Positions 1-10,405 are shown, numbered from the stretch's first letter. The stretch: 35,592 nt of DNA from Sphingomicrobium sp. (GCA_030447545.1 JAUJOV010000027.1:1-35592); one strand, 5' to 3'. The notes: a model not told the origin generated them from the letters alone. Translations and numbers: made by a program.

Positions 1-9
1 CAAGCTGCA

Positions 10-1239
10 TCAGCCCGCGGCGGCGAGCCGCGCGCCGACCGAGGCGATCGCGACCCGCCCGTCGAGCAGCGCGGCGCCCGCGGCACGGGCGGCAGCCGCA
101 TCGACTGCGCGCAGTTCGCCGAGCATGTCCTGCAGCGGCACGATCCGCCCGAACACCTCGATCGAGCGGGCGATATGGTCGGCGCGGCCCTGCACCGTCT
201 CGAGTGCCATCAGCAGGCCCGCCTCGAGCTGTGCACGGGCGCGGCGCACCTCCGGCTCCGACAGGGTCTCGATGGTTTCGGCCAGCACCGCCCGCGCGAG
301 ATTCATCGATTCGGCGGCGCGCCTGCGGTCGGCCGCGCAGCTGATCGCGACCAGCCCCGTGTCGGCAAAGCCCTGCTGCCAAGCGCCGACCGAGTAGGCG
401 AGGCCGCGCTGCTCGCGCACCTCCTGGAACAGGCGTGAGGAGGTCCCGCCGCCGAGCGCCTGCACGAACAGCGACAAAGCCGGCATTTGAGGGTCCGAGG
501 CGCGAAGGCCGGGGAGCCCCAGGCACCAATGCGCCTGCTCGAACTGGCGTCGGTCGCTCAGCACGCCGCCGGTGAAGTCCGCATTTCCGATCGGAGTGCC
601 GGCCACGTCCTCCATGTCGCCGAACAGCCGCTCGGCGAGCTTCAGCAGCTCGTCGGCATCCACTTTGCCGCTCGCTGCAAGGATCAGCCGCGACGGCACG
701 AGCTCGCCTGTCATCCACGCGACGCAGTCATAGCGGCTTATGCTCTCGAGGCTCTGCGCGCGCCCAAGCACCGAGCGGCCGAGCGCCTGGCCAACGAACG
801 CGGCCTCGAACAGATGATCCTGGACGAGGTCGTCGGGCGTATCGACGCTCTCGCCGATCTCGGACAGGATGACCTGCCGTTCGCGCTCGAGATGCGCCTC
901 GTCCATATGGGCGACACGCACCATGTCGGCGATCAGCTCGGCGAGCAGCGCCGTGTCGCGCGCGAGCACTCGGCCGTGGAAGGTGGTCTGGTCGCGCGCG
1001 GTCCAGGCGTTCATCTGCCCGCCGACGTCCTCGATCGCTTCGGCCAGCTCGCGCGTGCCGCGCGGCCCTGCGCCCTTGAACACCAGATGTTCGACCAGGT
1101 GCGCGAGGCCCGAGAGATGTTCGGGCTCCGAGCGCGAGCCCACCATCGCGTACAGGCCGAGCGCGACGCTCTCCGCTCCCGGCAGCGGGTCGACCGCGAC
1201 CGTGAGGCCGTTGCCGAGGCGATGCATCGCCGCGCTCAT
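10..1239 (-). CDS. M16 family zinc peptidase (processing-peptidase-like)
   Basis: A 409-residue uninterrupted protein of the M16 (insulinase/mitochondrial processing peptidase) family. The inverted zinc motif HLVEH is at residues 47-51 (H47, E50, H51), and a glutamate-rich helix (ERERQVILSEI) downstream supplies the distal zinc ligand expected in this family. The C-terminal half has the M16 inactive-like repeat, including GGGTSSRLFQEVREQRGLAY. About 410 residues is the usual size for single-subunit bacterial PqqL/YmxG-like members. The start is the ATG at 1239, which overlaps the SURF1 stop as ATGA; a longer open frame upstream only shadows SURF1. It is last in the leftward cytochrome oxidase gene chain. 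Its substrate is unknown, and a role in oxidase maturation would be inference from position only. Confidence 0.9.
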   Translation of the reverse strand: MSAAMHRLGNGLTVAVDPLPGAESVALGLYAMVGSRSEPEHLSGLAHLVEHLVFKGAGPRGTRELAEAIEDVGGQMNAWTARDQTTFHGRVLARDTALLAELIADMVRVAHMDEAHLERERQVILSEIGESVDTPDDLVQDHLFEAAFVGQALGRSVLGRAQSLESISRYDCVAWMTGELVPSRLILAASGKVDADELLKLAERLFGDMEDVAGTPIGNADFTGGVLSDRRQFEQAHWCLGLPGLRASDPQMPALSLFVQALGGGTSSRLFQEVREQRGLAYSVGAWQQGFADTGLVAISCAADRRRAAESMNLARAVLAETIETLSEPEVRRARAQLEAGLLMALETVQGRADHIARSIEVFGRIVPLQDMLGELRAVDAAAARAAGAALLDGRVAIASVGARLAAAG

Positions 1240-1826
1240 TTGAGCTCGCCCTTCTTCCACCTCTTCCTCAGCGCCAGAACGTAGATCAGCACCGCCATCG
1301 CGGCGAACAGGAACCATTGCACCGCATAAAGCCGGTGGTTGTTGGGAATGGATGCCTGCGAGGGCGCGCGGCTCGGCTCGAGCCCCGGCGCGGGGTTTTC
1401 CGAATGCAGCCGCATCCGGTGCTTTCTGTCGGGAACGATCAGGCCGCTGACCTGCCCGCCCTTCCAGCGGAATTGCGCGCGCGGGTCCTTCGACCAGCCG
1501 AGCTCGACGGCCATGCCCGGGCCCTCTGTCCCGGTGCGGCAACTGACGACATGGACATAGCCGGGCTCGCCGCTGCCATTCGCTCCGGCCACCGCGCTCC
1601 TCGACAGCGGCTGGAGGCAAAAGCCTTCAGCGCGGCGGAACAGCGGCGGCTCGAGCGTCGGCCCCGTCGGAAAGGCGATCGGCGGGAGCGAGGGCGCCTT
1701 CGAATAAAGCTCGAGCAGCGCCTCCTTCTCGCGGGCGCGGCCGAGCTGCCAGACGCCCAGCCCGATCATCGTCGCCACTGCGAGGGCGACGATCGCGGTC
1801 GCCAGCGGCGGGAGCTTGCCTATCAA
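1236..1826 (-). CDS. SURF1 family cytochrome oxidase biogenesis protein
   Basis: SURF1-like protein of about 196 residues, an inner-membrane assembly factor for aa3 oxidase (heme a insertion into subunit I). It has an N-terminal membrane segment (about residues 8-22) followed by GLGVWQLGRAREKEALL, a periplasmic domain with GFCLQP and SCRTG, and the family-typical C-terminal IPNNHRLYAVQWFLFA running into a second membrane helix. No ATG or GTG lies in a sensible place. The TTG at 1826 overlaps the ctaE stop (TTGA), matching the coupling used throughout this operon, so I chose it. The product is slightly short, as in many sphingomonads. The gene between ctaE and SURF1 often seen in relatives (DUF983) is absent. 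Confidence 0.86.
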   Translation of the reverse strand: MIGKLPPLATAIVALAVATMIGLGVWQLGRAREKEALLELYSKAPSLPPIAFPTGPTLEPPLFRRAEGFCLQPLSRSAVAGANGSGEPGYVHVVSCRTGTEGPGMAVELGWSKDPRAQFRWKGGQVSGLIVPDRKHRMRLHSENPAPGLEPSRAPSQASIPNNHRLYAVQWFLFAAMAVLIYVLALRKRWKKGELK

Positions 1827-2650
1827 TGCGTCGGCGCGCCCCAGCCGCCCCAGACGTAGATCGAGACGAACAGGAACAGCCAGACGACGTCGACGAAGTG
1901 CCAGTACCAGGCCGCCGCCTCGAACCCGAAATGCTGGCGCGGAGTGAAATGGCCCTTGTGCGCCCGCAGCAGGCAGACGGTCAGGAAGATCGTACCGACG
2001 ATCACGTGGAAGCCGTGGAAGCCCGTGGCCATGTAGAAGGTCGAACCGTAGATGTTGCCGCCCTCCGACTGCCTGAAGGCGAACGGCGCCGAGGCATATT
2101 CGTAGGCCTGGATCGCGGTGAACACGATGCCCAGCAGGATGGTCAGCAGCAGGCCCAGCTTCAGCCCGTCCCGGTCGCCGTGAATCAGCGAATGGTGCGC
2201 CCAGGTGACGGTCGTTCCCGAGCACAAAAGGATCAGGGTGTTGAGCAGCGGGAAGCCGAACGGGTCGAGCACGTGAGTGCCCTCCGGCGGCCAGACGCCG
2301 CCGACCGCTTCGGCCGTGGACGGGAAGAGCGAAGCGTCGAAATAGGCCCAGAACCAGGCGAGGAAGAACATCACCTCCGAGGCGATGAACATGATCATGC
2401 CGTACCGCAGGTGCAGCTGGACGACCGGCGTGTGATAGCCGCTGTGCGCCTCGCGGATGGTGTTCGCCCACCATCTGGCCATCGTCACCAGCACGCCCAG
2501 CATGCCCAGCGCGGCCACGAACTTGCCGTAGGGATTGTCGTGCATCCACATGACCATCCCGCCGAACAGGGCACCCGCGGAAATCGCTCCGATCAGCGGC
2601 CAGGGATCAGGATCGACCAGATGATAATCGTGGTTCTTCGTGGCGGCCAT
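1823..2650 (-). CDS. ctaE: cytochrome c oxidase subunit III
   Basis: Subunit III of the aa3-type oxidase, 275 residues with seven predicted membrane helices. It begins MAATKNHDYHLVDPDPWP, the typical subunit III start, and carries the WPPEGTHVLDPFGFPLLNT and TWAHHSLIHGDR segments and the C-terminal HFVDVVWLFLF helix. It binds lipid and stabilises subunit I in the inner membrane. The frame is intact. The ATG at 2650 has AGGA about seven bases upstream. It lies 30 bases after ctaG and overlaps SURF1 at its stop. Confidence 0.97.
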   Translation of the reverse strand: MAATKNHDYHLVDPDPWPLIGAISAGALFGGMVMWMHDNPYGKFVAALGMLGVLVTMARWWANTIREAHSGYHTPVVQLHLRYGMIMFIASEVMFFLAWFWAYFDASLFPSTAEAVGGVWPPEGTHVLDPFGFPLLNTLILLCSGTTVTWAHHSLIHGDRDGLKLGLLLTILLGIVFTAIQAYEYASAPFAFRQSEGGNIYGSTFYMATGFHGFHVIVGTIFLTVCLLRAHKGHFTPRQHFGFEAAAWYWHFVDVVWLFLFVSIYVWGGWGAPTH

Positions 2651-2680
2651 GACGTTCCTCGTGCGGCGTTTGAAGCGGCC

Positions 2681-3226
2681 CTAGCGGCTCGCTTGGCGAC
2701 TTTCCACAGGGTAAAAGGTGTAGCTCAAAGTGATCTCGTCGATGTGGCGGGTCGACGGGTCCTCGCGCAGCTTCGGGTCGACGAAGAAGACGACCGGCAT
2801 GTCCACCGACTGCCCGCCCTTCAGCACCTGCTCGGCAAAGCAGAAGCATTCGATCTTGCTGAAATACTGGCCGGCGATCGCGGGCGTGACGTTGAACACC
2901 GCCGTTCCGGTCGTGGTGCGAGCGGTGAGGTTGGTCGCACGGTAGAGCACCTGCGTGCGCGCGCCCGGCTGGATCCGGACGGTGCGCTGCACCGGCTCGA
3001 ACCTCCACGGGAGCGCCGAACTGATGTTGGCGTCGAAGCGCACGCCGATCTCGCCCGTGACTGCGCCCGGGGCTTCGGCCGCGCGCAAGGGGGTGCCGTC
3101 GAGGCCGGTGAGCTCGCAGAACAGGCGGTAGAGCGGCACCGAAGCGAAGGCGAGCGCGACCATTGCCGCGACCAGCAGCGCCAGCCGAAGCGCGATGCGA
3201 GCGTTCTTCTGGGCGATCGCGGTCAT
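2681..3226 (-). CDS. ctaG: cytochrome c oxidase assembly protein CtaG (Cox11)
   Basis: CtaG/Cox11, 181 residues, the membrane-anchored periplasmic copper chaperone that delivers CuB to subunit I. One N-terminal membrane helix (about residues 10-30) is followed by PLYRLFCELTGLDGT. The copper-binding pair is in the motif IECFCFAEQ, preceded by QYFSK and followed by the family-typical MPVVFFVDPKL. I chose the ATG at 3226 because it overlaps the stop of the small upstream ORF (ATGA) and gives the usual length. A longer open frame to 3292 would overlap that ORF entirely. Confidence 0.95.
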   Translation of the reverse strand: MTAIAQKNARIALRLALLVAAMVALAFASVPLYRLFCELTGLDGTPLRAAEAPGAVTGEIGVRFDANISSALPWRFEPVQRTVRIQPGARTQVLYRATNLTARTTTGTAVFNVTPAIAGQYFSKIECFCFAEQVLKGGQSVDMPVVFFVDPKLREDPSTRHIDEITLSYTFYPVESRQASR

Positions 3227-3345
3227 CTGTTGAGGCCGATCTTGGCGACCGTGATCAGGAACAGCAGCACGACGAACGCGCCGAGCAGCCACGCCATCAG
3301 CCGCGCACGCTCACGCTGGCGGCGGACGAGTTCGTCCTGGGTCAT
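3223..3345 (-). CDS. 40-residue single-pass membrane peptide in the cta operon
   Basis: A 40-codon ORF filling exactly the gap between ctaB and ctaG. The product starts [15 protein letters not shown], a charged cytoplasmic N-terminus, continues into one hydrophobic helix (about residues 18-34, MAWLLGAFVVLLFLI) and ends KIGLNR. Its ATG (3345-3343) shares one base with the ctaB stop (TGATG), and its stop overlaps the ctaG start (ATGA). It is therefore translationally coupled on both sides, which strongly suggests it is real. Small ORFs in this position (sometimes called CoxF-type) occur in alphaproteobacterial oxidase operons. A role in oxidase assembly is inferred from context. Confidence 0.8.
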   Translation of the reverse strand: MTQDELVRRQRERARLMAWLLGAFVVLLFLITVAKIGLNR

Positions 3346-4247
3346 CACGCCACCCAGCGGTCAGCGACCAGAGCCGCGAACAAAGCGAAGAGGTAGAGTA
3401 CCGAAAAGGCGAACAGCCGTTTTTCAGGCGCCATGCCGCTGGGGTCGGTCGCGCGGTTGGCGAACACGCGCGCGGCAAGCACGAGAAACGCCGCGCTCAG
3501 CACCGCGGCCGACAGGCCATAGAGCGCACCGGTGAGGCCAAGCGCCCAGGGCGCGACCGCGGCGGCGGCGAGCGGCAGGCTGTAGAGCAGGATGTGAAGC
3601 CGGGTGTGCTCTATGCCCGCGACCACCGGCAGCATCGGCACTTTGGCGGCGGCATAGTCGGAGCGGACGAACAGCGACAGCGCCCAGAAGTGCGGCGGGG
3701 TCCACAGGAAGATGATCGCGAACAGAAGCGCCGGCAGAAGGTCCATGCTGCCGGTCGCAGCGACCCAGCCGATCAGCGGCGGGAAGGCTCCGGCCGCCCC
3801 GCCGATCACGATGTTCTGCGCGGTCCGGCGCTTGAGCCAGACGGTGTAGACCAGCACGTAGAACAGGATTGAGACGGCAAGCAGCGCGGCGGCGAGGTGA
3901 TTTGCCGCAAGGTCCATCAGCACGACCGAGAAGACGGCAAGGCCGACGCCGAAGTGGAGCGCGGTCTGCCGCTCCATGCGGCCGGCCGGCAGCGGACGGC
4001 TCGCCGTTCGGCGCATCTGCGCGTCGAGGTCGGCCTCGTACCACTGGTTGAGCGCTCCGGCCGCGCCGGCCGCCAGGGCGATGCACAGCACCGCGGTAAA
4101 GGCGAGCACCGGCGGCAGCGCCACCGGCGCGGCGAGCAGGCCGGCGAGGCCGGTGAACACCACCAGGCTCATCACGCGCGGCTTGGTCAGCGCGACGAGG
4201 TCACGCCAGTCGGCGGGCAATGCGGGCTGGACCAGGGAGGGAGTCAT
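3345..4247 (-). CDS. ctaB: protoheme IX farnesyltransferase (heme O synthase)
   Basis: UbiA-superfamily polytopic membrane enzyme of about 300 residues that farnesylates heme b to heme O, the precursor of heme a for the aa3 oxidase. The prenyl-diphosphate/Mg site is the [15 protein letters not shown] motif. [19 protein letters not shown] near the N-terminus and [13 protein letters not shown] are also typical. I chose the ATG at 4247 because relatives begin a few residues before LPADWRDL. An in-frame ATG at 4265 adds six residues, and neither start has a clear Shine-Dalgarno. Its stop is coupled to the 40-codon ORF. It is separated from ctaD by about 1.8 kb holding two unrelated genes. Confidence 0.95.
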   Translation of the reverse strand: MTPSLVQPALPADWRDLVALTKPRVMSLVVFTGLAGLLAAPVALPPVLAFTAVLCIALAAGAAGALNQWYEADLDAQMRRTASRPLPAGRMERQTALHFGVGLAVFSVVLMDLAANHLAAALLAVSILFYVLVYTVWLKRRTAQNIVIGGAAGAFPPLIGWVAATGSMDLLPALLFAIIFLWTPPHFWALSLFVRSDYAAAKVPMLPVVAGIEHTRLHILLYSLPLAAAAVAPWALGLTGALYGLSAAVLSAAFLVLAARVFANRATDPSGMAPEKRLFAFSVLYLFALFAALVADRWVA

Positions 4248-4320
4248 GGCGCTTGGGCGCGCCATATAGAGTGCGGATGGCTGGACTGGAACCCTCCGCG
4301 AAGCGCGCTAGGGTGCGTTC

Positions 4321-4905
4321 ATGTCGATCCGAATCGCTTTCGCACTCAGTGCGTTGATCGCCCAGCCGCTGGTCGCTCAGCCGACCGCGCCGGCGCCTGC
4401 CCCGGCGCAAACCGTCAATGTTGCGCTGGAGACCGACAAGGGGCGCATCGTCCTTGCGCTCGATCGCGGCCGCGCCCCGGTCACGACAGCGAATTTCCTC
4501 AAATATGTCGACGCGGGCCGGCTCGACGGCGAAAGCTTCTATCGAGCGATGAAATATGGCGACGGCGGTCTCGTCCAGGGTGGCGTCACCAGCAATGCAA
4601 AGAAGCTCCTCCTGCCGATCGAGCACGAGCCGGTCAGCCTGACTGGGCTCAAGCATCTCGCCGGCACCATCTCGATGGCGAACGGCGGCCCGGGCACCGC
4701 GCGCTCGGACTTCTTCATCCTGACCAGCGACGTGCCGGCATTCGACGCGAGCTTCGCGGCGTTCGGCAAGGTCGTCGAAGGCATGGACGTGGTCAAAGCG
4801 ATCCTCGCCTCCGCCGTGTCGCCGACCAAAGGCGAAGGACCGATGAAGGGCCAGATGCTCGACCCCGCGGTGAAGATCGTGAAGGCACAGCGGCTGGAGA
4901 AGTAG
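4321..4905 (+). CDS. periplasmic cyclophilin-type peptidyl-prolyl isomerase
   Basis: A 194-residue cyclophilin with a cleavable signal peptide (SIRIAFALSALIAQPLVAQ) and a short Ala/Pro linker to about residue 30. The catalytic core is recognisable: ESFYRAMK (F73, R75), GLVQGG (Q86), and SDFFILTS in place of the commoner SQFFI. It should catalyse prolyl cis-trans isomerisation of periplasmic proteins. It is transcribed away from ctaB across a 73-base gap and converges on the AraC gene, so it interrupts the cta gene order on the opposite strand. The frame is intact. Confidence 0.93.
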   Translation: MSIRIAFALSALIAQPLVAQPTAPAPAPAQTVNVALETDKGRIVLALDRGRAPVTTANFLKYVDAGRLDGESFYRAMKYGDGGLVQGGVTSNAKKLLLPIEHEPVSLTGLKHLAGTISMANGGPGTARSDFFILTSDVPAFDASFAAFGKVVEGMDVVKAILASAVSPTKGEGPMKGQMLDPAVKIVKAQRLEK

Positions 4906-4919
4906 GCGAGTGTCGGCGG

Positions 4920-5896
4920 CTAGCGAATCGCTTGTGGCGGGTCGGTTGGCCGGCTGCGCATCTGCGCCCGGAACTCGGAAGGATCCACCCCGTACGCCTC
5001 GCTGAAAAGGCGCGAAAAGTGGCTTCGGCTGGAAAAGCCCACGTTTCCCGCGATCAGCTTGATTGGAAGCGGTGTCGCTCGAAGCATCTGCGCTGCGTGG
5101 TGAAGCCTCGTCTTGGCGACGAACTGCTTGGGGGTCATGTCGAAAGCATCGGCGAAAAAGCGGTAGAAGCTTGCCCGGCTCATCGCGCGATCTCCGCCAT
5201 GCTGTCGACCGTGTGAGGGTCAGCTGGTCGATCGAGCACGGCTGCAATGCTTCTGCCCAATCGCCTGTCGGAGAGCGCGCCAACGATGGAGCCCTCCCCG
5301 CCGTTCTCCAGGGTCTGCCGATCATCAGCACGAGACAGGCTTTCATGAGCGCGCTGGTCAGTGCGCGGCCCCGAGGCTCGGGCTGCCCACTTCGTCCACC
5401 ATCACTCCGAACGCCTGCTGCACGATCTGCAAGTCGGCCACATGCTGCGCGACGGGTTTGGTCAGATTGTCGAACAGCCCGAAGGAGCCGAAGAAGCTCG
5501 CGTGCACGATGCCGGAGACGTAGCGGCAAATCATACGCTCCGCCCGTCGCATCCACGAAGAACAAACTCGCGCGTAAGGGTGCACTGTTCCCGGGCGACC
5601 ACGTCAACGGCTGGCCCGTGGTCGAGTGAAACGCGCGGCTGGAGAGCGGGTGGGAGTACACGATGGAGCCGGCGCGGCAGAGGAGAGGTTCGTGGCCGTG
5701 AATGGTCATGTAGTGGGTGCCGGAGAGCACAGCACGCACCATGATCGCGTCGACCGCTTCGCCAATCAGGCGCCGACCGCGCTCGACCTGGCAAAGCGCC
5801 AGGCTTTGCACATCGACGTCAAAGCGTCACCAGCAAACGGTCCAGAAGACCCGATCCGCACTTCGGACTCGCGGGCGACGAAACAATGGCGTCCAT
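4920..5896 (-). CDS. AraC-family transcriptional regulator with N-terminal cupin-like domain, frame-disrupted
   Basis: One AraC-type regulator read across several frames. The start is the ATG at 5896 (MDAIVSSPASP), and the frame breaks at a TTT run near 5822. It resumes as DVDVQSLALCQVERGRR then GTHYMTIHGHEPLLCRAG, a cupin-like ligand domain. It changes again near 5540 (FGLFDNLTKPVAQHVADL), near 5365 (ALTSALMKACLVLMI) and near 5315 before the intact C-terminal helix-turn-helix pair (SRASFYRFFADAFDMTP, then KLIAGNVGFSSRSHFSRLF). Total length of about 325 residues fits the family. It could control the neighbouring cyclophilin or a distant target; nothing shows which. The breaks are probably consensus errors, but true decay is possible because the gene is not essential. 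Confidence 0.75.
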
Positions 5897-6057
5897 TTGA
5901 CCGTGTTGGCAAAAAGTGGCTCGTTAGTCAGCCGCGGATTTTTAACAGTGATCTGAAGCTGTGCCGAAGCGGCCAAGGCCGTCCGGTTTTCATTAGACCT
6001 GCAGCTTCAGGGTGCTTCGTTTTCGCGAAACAGCACTCAGGCGCGGGGTGATCGAGC

Positions 6058-7728
<1,671 letters not shown>

Positions 7729-7747
7729 CGACTTTAATCCCGATCAA

Positions 7748-8920
7748 TCAGCGGTTCGCGGCCGGCTGGGCGGCTGCTGGAGTTGGAGTAGCGCCCTGCT
7801 GGGCGGCAGTGGGCGTCGGGGGGACCGGAGTCGTGCCCCGCGGAGCCGCGCCGGGTGGAGCGGCAGTGGCAGGCGCCGCTGGAGCAGCGGCCGGCGCGGC
7901 GGCGGGCCGCGCTCCCGGCATGGTCCCGCCCTTGGACGCGACCCAGGCGGCGAACTGCGCCTCCGGAACGACCTCCACGGCGATCGGCATGTAGGCGTGG
8001 CGCGCTCCGCACAGCTCCGTGCACTGGCCGAAATAGACGCCCGGCCGGTCGACCTTTGCCCAGATCTCATTGAGCTGTCCGGGATTTGCGTCGATCTTGC
8101 TCCAGAAGGCCGGCACCCAGAAGGCGTGGATCACGTCGTTGGAGGTGACCTGGAACTTCACGACCTTGCCGACCGGAATGACCAGCCGCTCGTCGACTGC
8201 GAGCAGCGGGGGTCCGTCGGCGTCGGTGCGGAAGCGCTGGCCGGCGGGAACGTCGGCCCGCTCCTTGAGCATGTTGGAGACGATCTCGAACCCGCCCTGG
8301 TCGGGATATTGGTAGGTCCAGAACCACTGGTTGCCGACCACCTTCACCGTCAGGTCTGCCGGCGGCGGCGAATATTGGCTGCGCAGGAGCCGCATCGAGG
8401 GAATCGCGATCGCCACCAGGATCAGCACCGGGATCAGGGTCCAGGCGACCTCGAGCGCGGTGTTGTGCGAGGTGCGCGAGGGCGTCGGGTTGGCCGATCG
8501 GCGGAAGCGCACAATCGCCCAGCCGAGCAGCCCGAGCACGAACAGGCTGATCAACGCACACAGGAGCAGCAGCCAGTTGTTGTGGAACTCGGCGGCATAG
8601 CGGCCGACGTCGGTCACCTGCTCCTGGATGCCGACGCCCGCGCGCACGGGTACGCCGATGTTCTTCTCGGGCAGCGTGCGGCTGATCCCCGTCTCGGTCG
8701 TGGTGATCGCCCCCGCGTTGGCGGTCTGCGGGGTCGATGGAGCAGCCCCTTGCGCCGTGGCCGGCGACTGCGGGCCTGGCTGGGCGGAGGCGGGCGTGCC
8801 CGCCTGCGCCTGCGCCGCTTGCGGCTGGGCAGCTTGCGGTGCCGCCTGCGTCGCCTGGGCGGCGGCTGCGGGTGTCATGCCGGCGGCTGCCAGCGCGATC
8901 GCCCATGCAATGAGTTTCAT
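7748..8920 (-). CDS. ctaC: cytochrome c oxidase subunit II with low-complexity extensions
   Basis: Subunit II, 390 residues, intact. It has a signal peptide (1-20), then an Ala/Gln/Pro-rich stretch (about 21-70), two membrane helices (about 115-138 and 160-178) and the periplasmic cupredoxin domain. CuA ligands are visible: H265 in NDVIHAFWVP, then C300, E302, C304, H308 and M311 in QCTELCGARHAYM. NQWFWTYQYP (about 197-206) is the aromatic electron-entry patch. Residues 333-390 form an unusual Ala/Pro/Thr tail. It accepts electrons from cytochrome c and is first in the leftward oxidase operon. The ATG at 8920 follows GGGGTGAGA. An in-frame extension to 9013 lacks the signal peptide context and is rejected. 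Confidence 0.95.
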   Translation of the reverse strand: MKLIAWAIALAAAGMTPAAAAQATQAAPQAAQPQAAQAQAGTPASAQPGPQSPATAQGAAPSTPQTANAGAITTTETGISRTLPEKNIGVPVRAGVGIQEQVTDVGRYAAEFHNNWLLLLCALISLFVLGLLGWAIVRFRRSANPTPSRTSHNTALEVAWTLIPVLILVAIAIPSMRLLRSQYSPPPADLTVKVVGNQWFWTYQYPDQGGFEIVSNMLKERADVPAGQRFRTDADGPPLLAVDERLVIPVGKVVKFQVTSNDVIHAFWVPAFWSKIDANPGQLNEIWAKVDRPGVYFGQCTELCGARHAYMPIAVEVVPEAQFAAWVASKGGTMPGARPAAAPAAAPAAPATAAPPGAAPRGTTPVPPTPTAAQQGATPTPAAAQPAANR

Positions 8921-8990
8921 TCTCACCCCGAAGGATTGGGTTGGGACGTGAGCCCCCAAGAGCGGGACCCCGGAATTGGGCGGCCTTATA

Positions 8991-9008
8991 GGCGCGGGTT
9001 TTCGCGCC
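8991..9008. repeat. GC-rich hairpin in the ctaC-pyrE divergent gap
   Basis: GGCGCG and CGCGCC form a perfect six-base stem around the loop GGTTTT, about 70 bases upstream of the ctaC start and 100 bases upstream of pyrE. It lies in the only divergent promoter region for these two operons. It could be a structured 5' leader or a protein site. No T run follows on either strand, so it is not an intrinsic terminator. Confidence 0.4.
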
Positions 9009-9016
9009 CTCAAGCG

Positions 9017-9040
9017 ACTCTTCGGCCAACTCTTCGGCCA
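9017..9040. repeat. perfect 12-bp tandem duplication
   Basis: The unit ACTCTTCGGCCA occurs twice back to back in the divergent intergenic region between ctaC and pyrE. It may be simple slippage or a double binding site. Nothing else in the window ties it to a regulator. Confidence 0.55.
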
Positions 9041-9107
9041 AGTCTGGGCAGGTGTTGAAGCACCCGTTTGGGGGTCCTATTGCGCGTCCTGAAAGGCGGC
9101 TTCGCGC

Positions 9108-9692
9108 ATGACGGACGAGGAGGTTCTGGACGAGTTCCGGGCGGCGGGAGCGCTGCTCGAGGGCCATTTCATCCTCTCGTCCGGCCGAAGGTCGCCGGTG
9201 TTCCTGCAAAAGATGCTGGTGTTCCAGTATCCGCAACGGACCGAGCGCATCTGCCGAGCCCTCGCCGATCGAATCCGCGAACGCTTCGGCGCAGTCGACG
9301 TCATCGTGTCGCCGGCGATGGGCGGCGTGATCCCAGGCTATGAGACCGCCCGGGCGCTCGGCTGCCGCGCCATCTTCGTGGAGCGTGAAGACGGCGAGTT
9401 CCGGCTGCGGCGCAACTTCGAAATCGCCCCGGGCGAGCGCGTGGTGATGGTCGAGGACATGGTCACCACGGGCCTCTCGTCACGCGAATGCATCGCAGCG
9501 ATCAGGAAGCATCCCGGCGAGCTGCTGGGTGCTGCCTGCCTGATCGACCGGTCCAACGGTCGGGCCGACGTAGGAATCCCCCTGGTTCCGCTCGCCCGGC
9601 TCGACGTGCCCGACTATTCGCCCGACGACCTGCCGCCCGAGCTTGCCGCTTTGCCGGCAGTGAAGCCCGGCAGCCGGGGACTTGCCGCGTGA
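9108..9692 (+). CDS. pyrE: orotate phosphoribosyltransferase
   Basis: A 194-residue type I phosphoribosyltransferase that joins orotate to PRPP to make OMP in pyrimidine synthesis. The PRPP-binding loop is [14 protein letters not shown] (acidic pair E116-D117), and the N-terminal substrate loop [17 protein letters not shown] is typical of the bacterial PyrE that begins with '[14 protein letters not shown]'. The start ATG is preceded by GAAAGGCGG. It opens a rightward run and is coupled to pdxJ through GTGA at 9689-9692. The frame is intact. Confidence 0.96.
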   Translation: MTDEEVLDEFRAAGALLEGHFILSSGRRSPVFLQKMLVFQYPQRTERICRALADRIRERFGAVDVIVSPAMGGVIPGYETARALGCRAIFVEREDGEFRLRRNFEIAPGERVVMVEDMVTTGLSSRECIAAIRKHPGELLGAACLIDRSNGRADVGIPLVPLARLDVPDYSPDDLPPELAALPAVKPGSRGLAA

Positions 9693-10405
9693 GGCTTCGC
9701 CTCGGCGTCAACATCGACCATGTCGCGACGATCCGGAACGCTCGCGGCGGCGACCATCCTGACCCCGTGCGCGCCGCACGGCTCGCCGCCGAGGCGGGCG
9801 CCGACGGCATCACCGCGCACCTTCGGGAGGATCGCCGCCACGTCACCGATGCGGACATCGACCGGCTGATCGGCGAGATCGACCTGCCGCTGAACCTGGA
9901 AATGGCTGCGACTCAGGAGATGCTGACGATCGCGCTCGCGCACCGCCCGCACGCCGCCTGCATCGTTCCGGAAAAGCGCCAGGAGCGAACCACCGAAGGC
10001 GGGCTCGACGCCGCGGGGCAGCACAACAGCCTTGCCCATTTCGTCGATCGCCTGGGCGAGGCGAACATCCGCGTCAGCCTGTTCATCGAACCGTCCGAAC
10101 AACAGATCGCCGCCGCGATGCGCCTCGGCGCGCCGGTCGTCGAGTTCCACACCGGCCGCTATGCCCATGCCGAGGGCGAGGAGCGCTCTGCCGAATTGAA
10201 GCGGATCGCCGACTGCGCGGCGCTCGCCGTAAAGAACGGCATCGAGCCGCACGCCGGCCACGGCCTCACGTTCGACAATGTCGTCCCCGTCGCCGCCATC
10301 CCGCAGCTCGCCGAGCTCAACATCGGCCATTTCCTCGTCGGCGAAGCGATCTTCGACGGTCTCGACACAAGCGTCCGGCGCATGCGCGAGCTGATCGCAC
10401 GGTGA
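9689..10405 (+). CDS. pdxJ: pyridoxine 5'-phosphate synthase
   Basis: PdxJ, 238 residues, condenses 3-amino-2-oxopropyl phosphate with 1-deoxyxylulose 5-phosphate to form pyridoxine 5'-phosphate. It shows the TIM-barrel signatures [44 protein letters not shown] and the C-terminal [16 protein letters not shown]. The start is GTG at 9689, overlapping the pyrE stop; this gives the canonical N-terminus. A longer open frame from 9488 is a pyrE shadow. The stop overlaps the GTG of a small ORF. Confidence 0.96.
   Translation: MRLRLGVNIDHVATIRNARGGDHPDPVRAARLAAEAGADGITAHLREDRRHVTDADIDRLIGEIDLPLNLEMAATQEMLTIALAHRPHAACIVPEKRQERTTEGGLDAAGQHNSLAHFVDRLGEANIRVSLFIEPSEQQIAAAMRLGAPVVEFHTGRYAHAEGEERSAELKRIADCAALAVKNGIEPHAGHGLTFDNVVPVAAIPQLAELNIGHFLVGEAIFDGLDTSVRRMRELIAR

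Noticed and set aside
1826-3535. A 569-codon plus-strand open frame
   Set aside because: It is the antisense shadow of ctaE, ctaG and ctaB in GC-rich DNA. It is full of Arg, His and Asp, with no domain, and the minus-strand genes are unmistakable.
5626-6051. Plus-strand open frame of 141 codons opposite the AraC gene
   Set aside because: It is antisense to the AraC N-terminus and has no recognisable domain or ribosome site.
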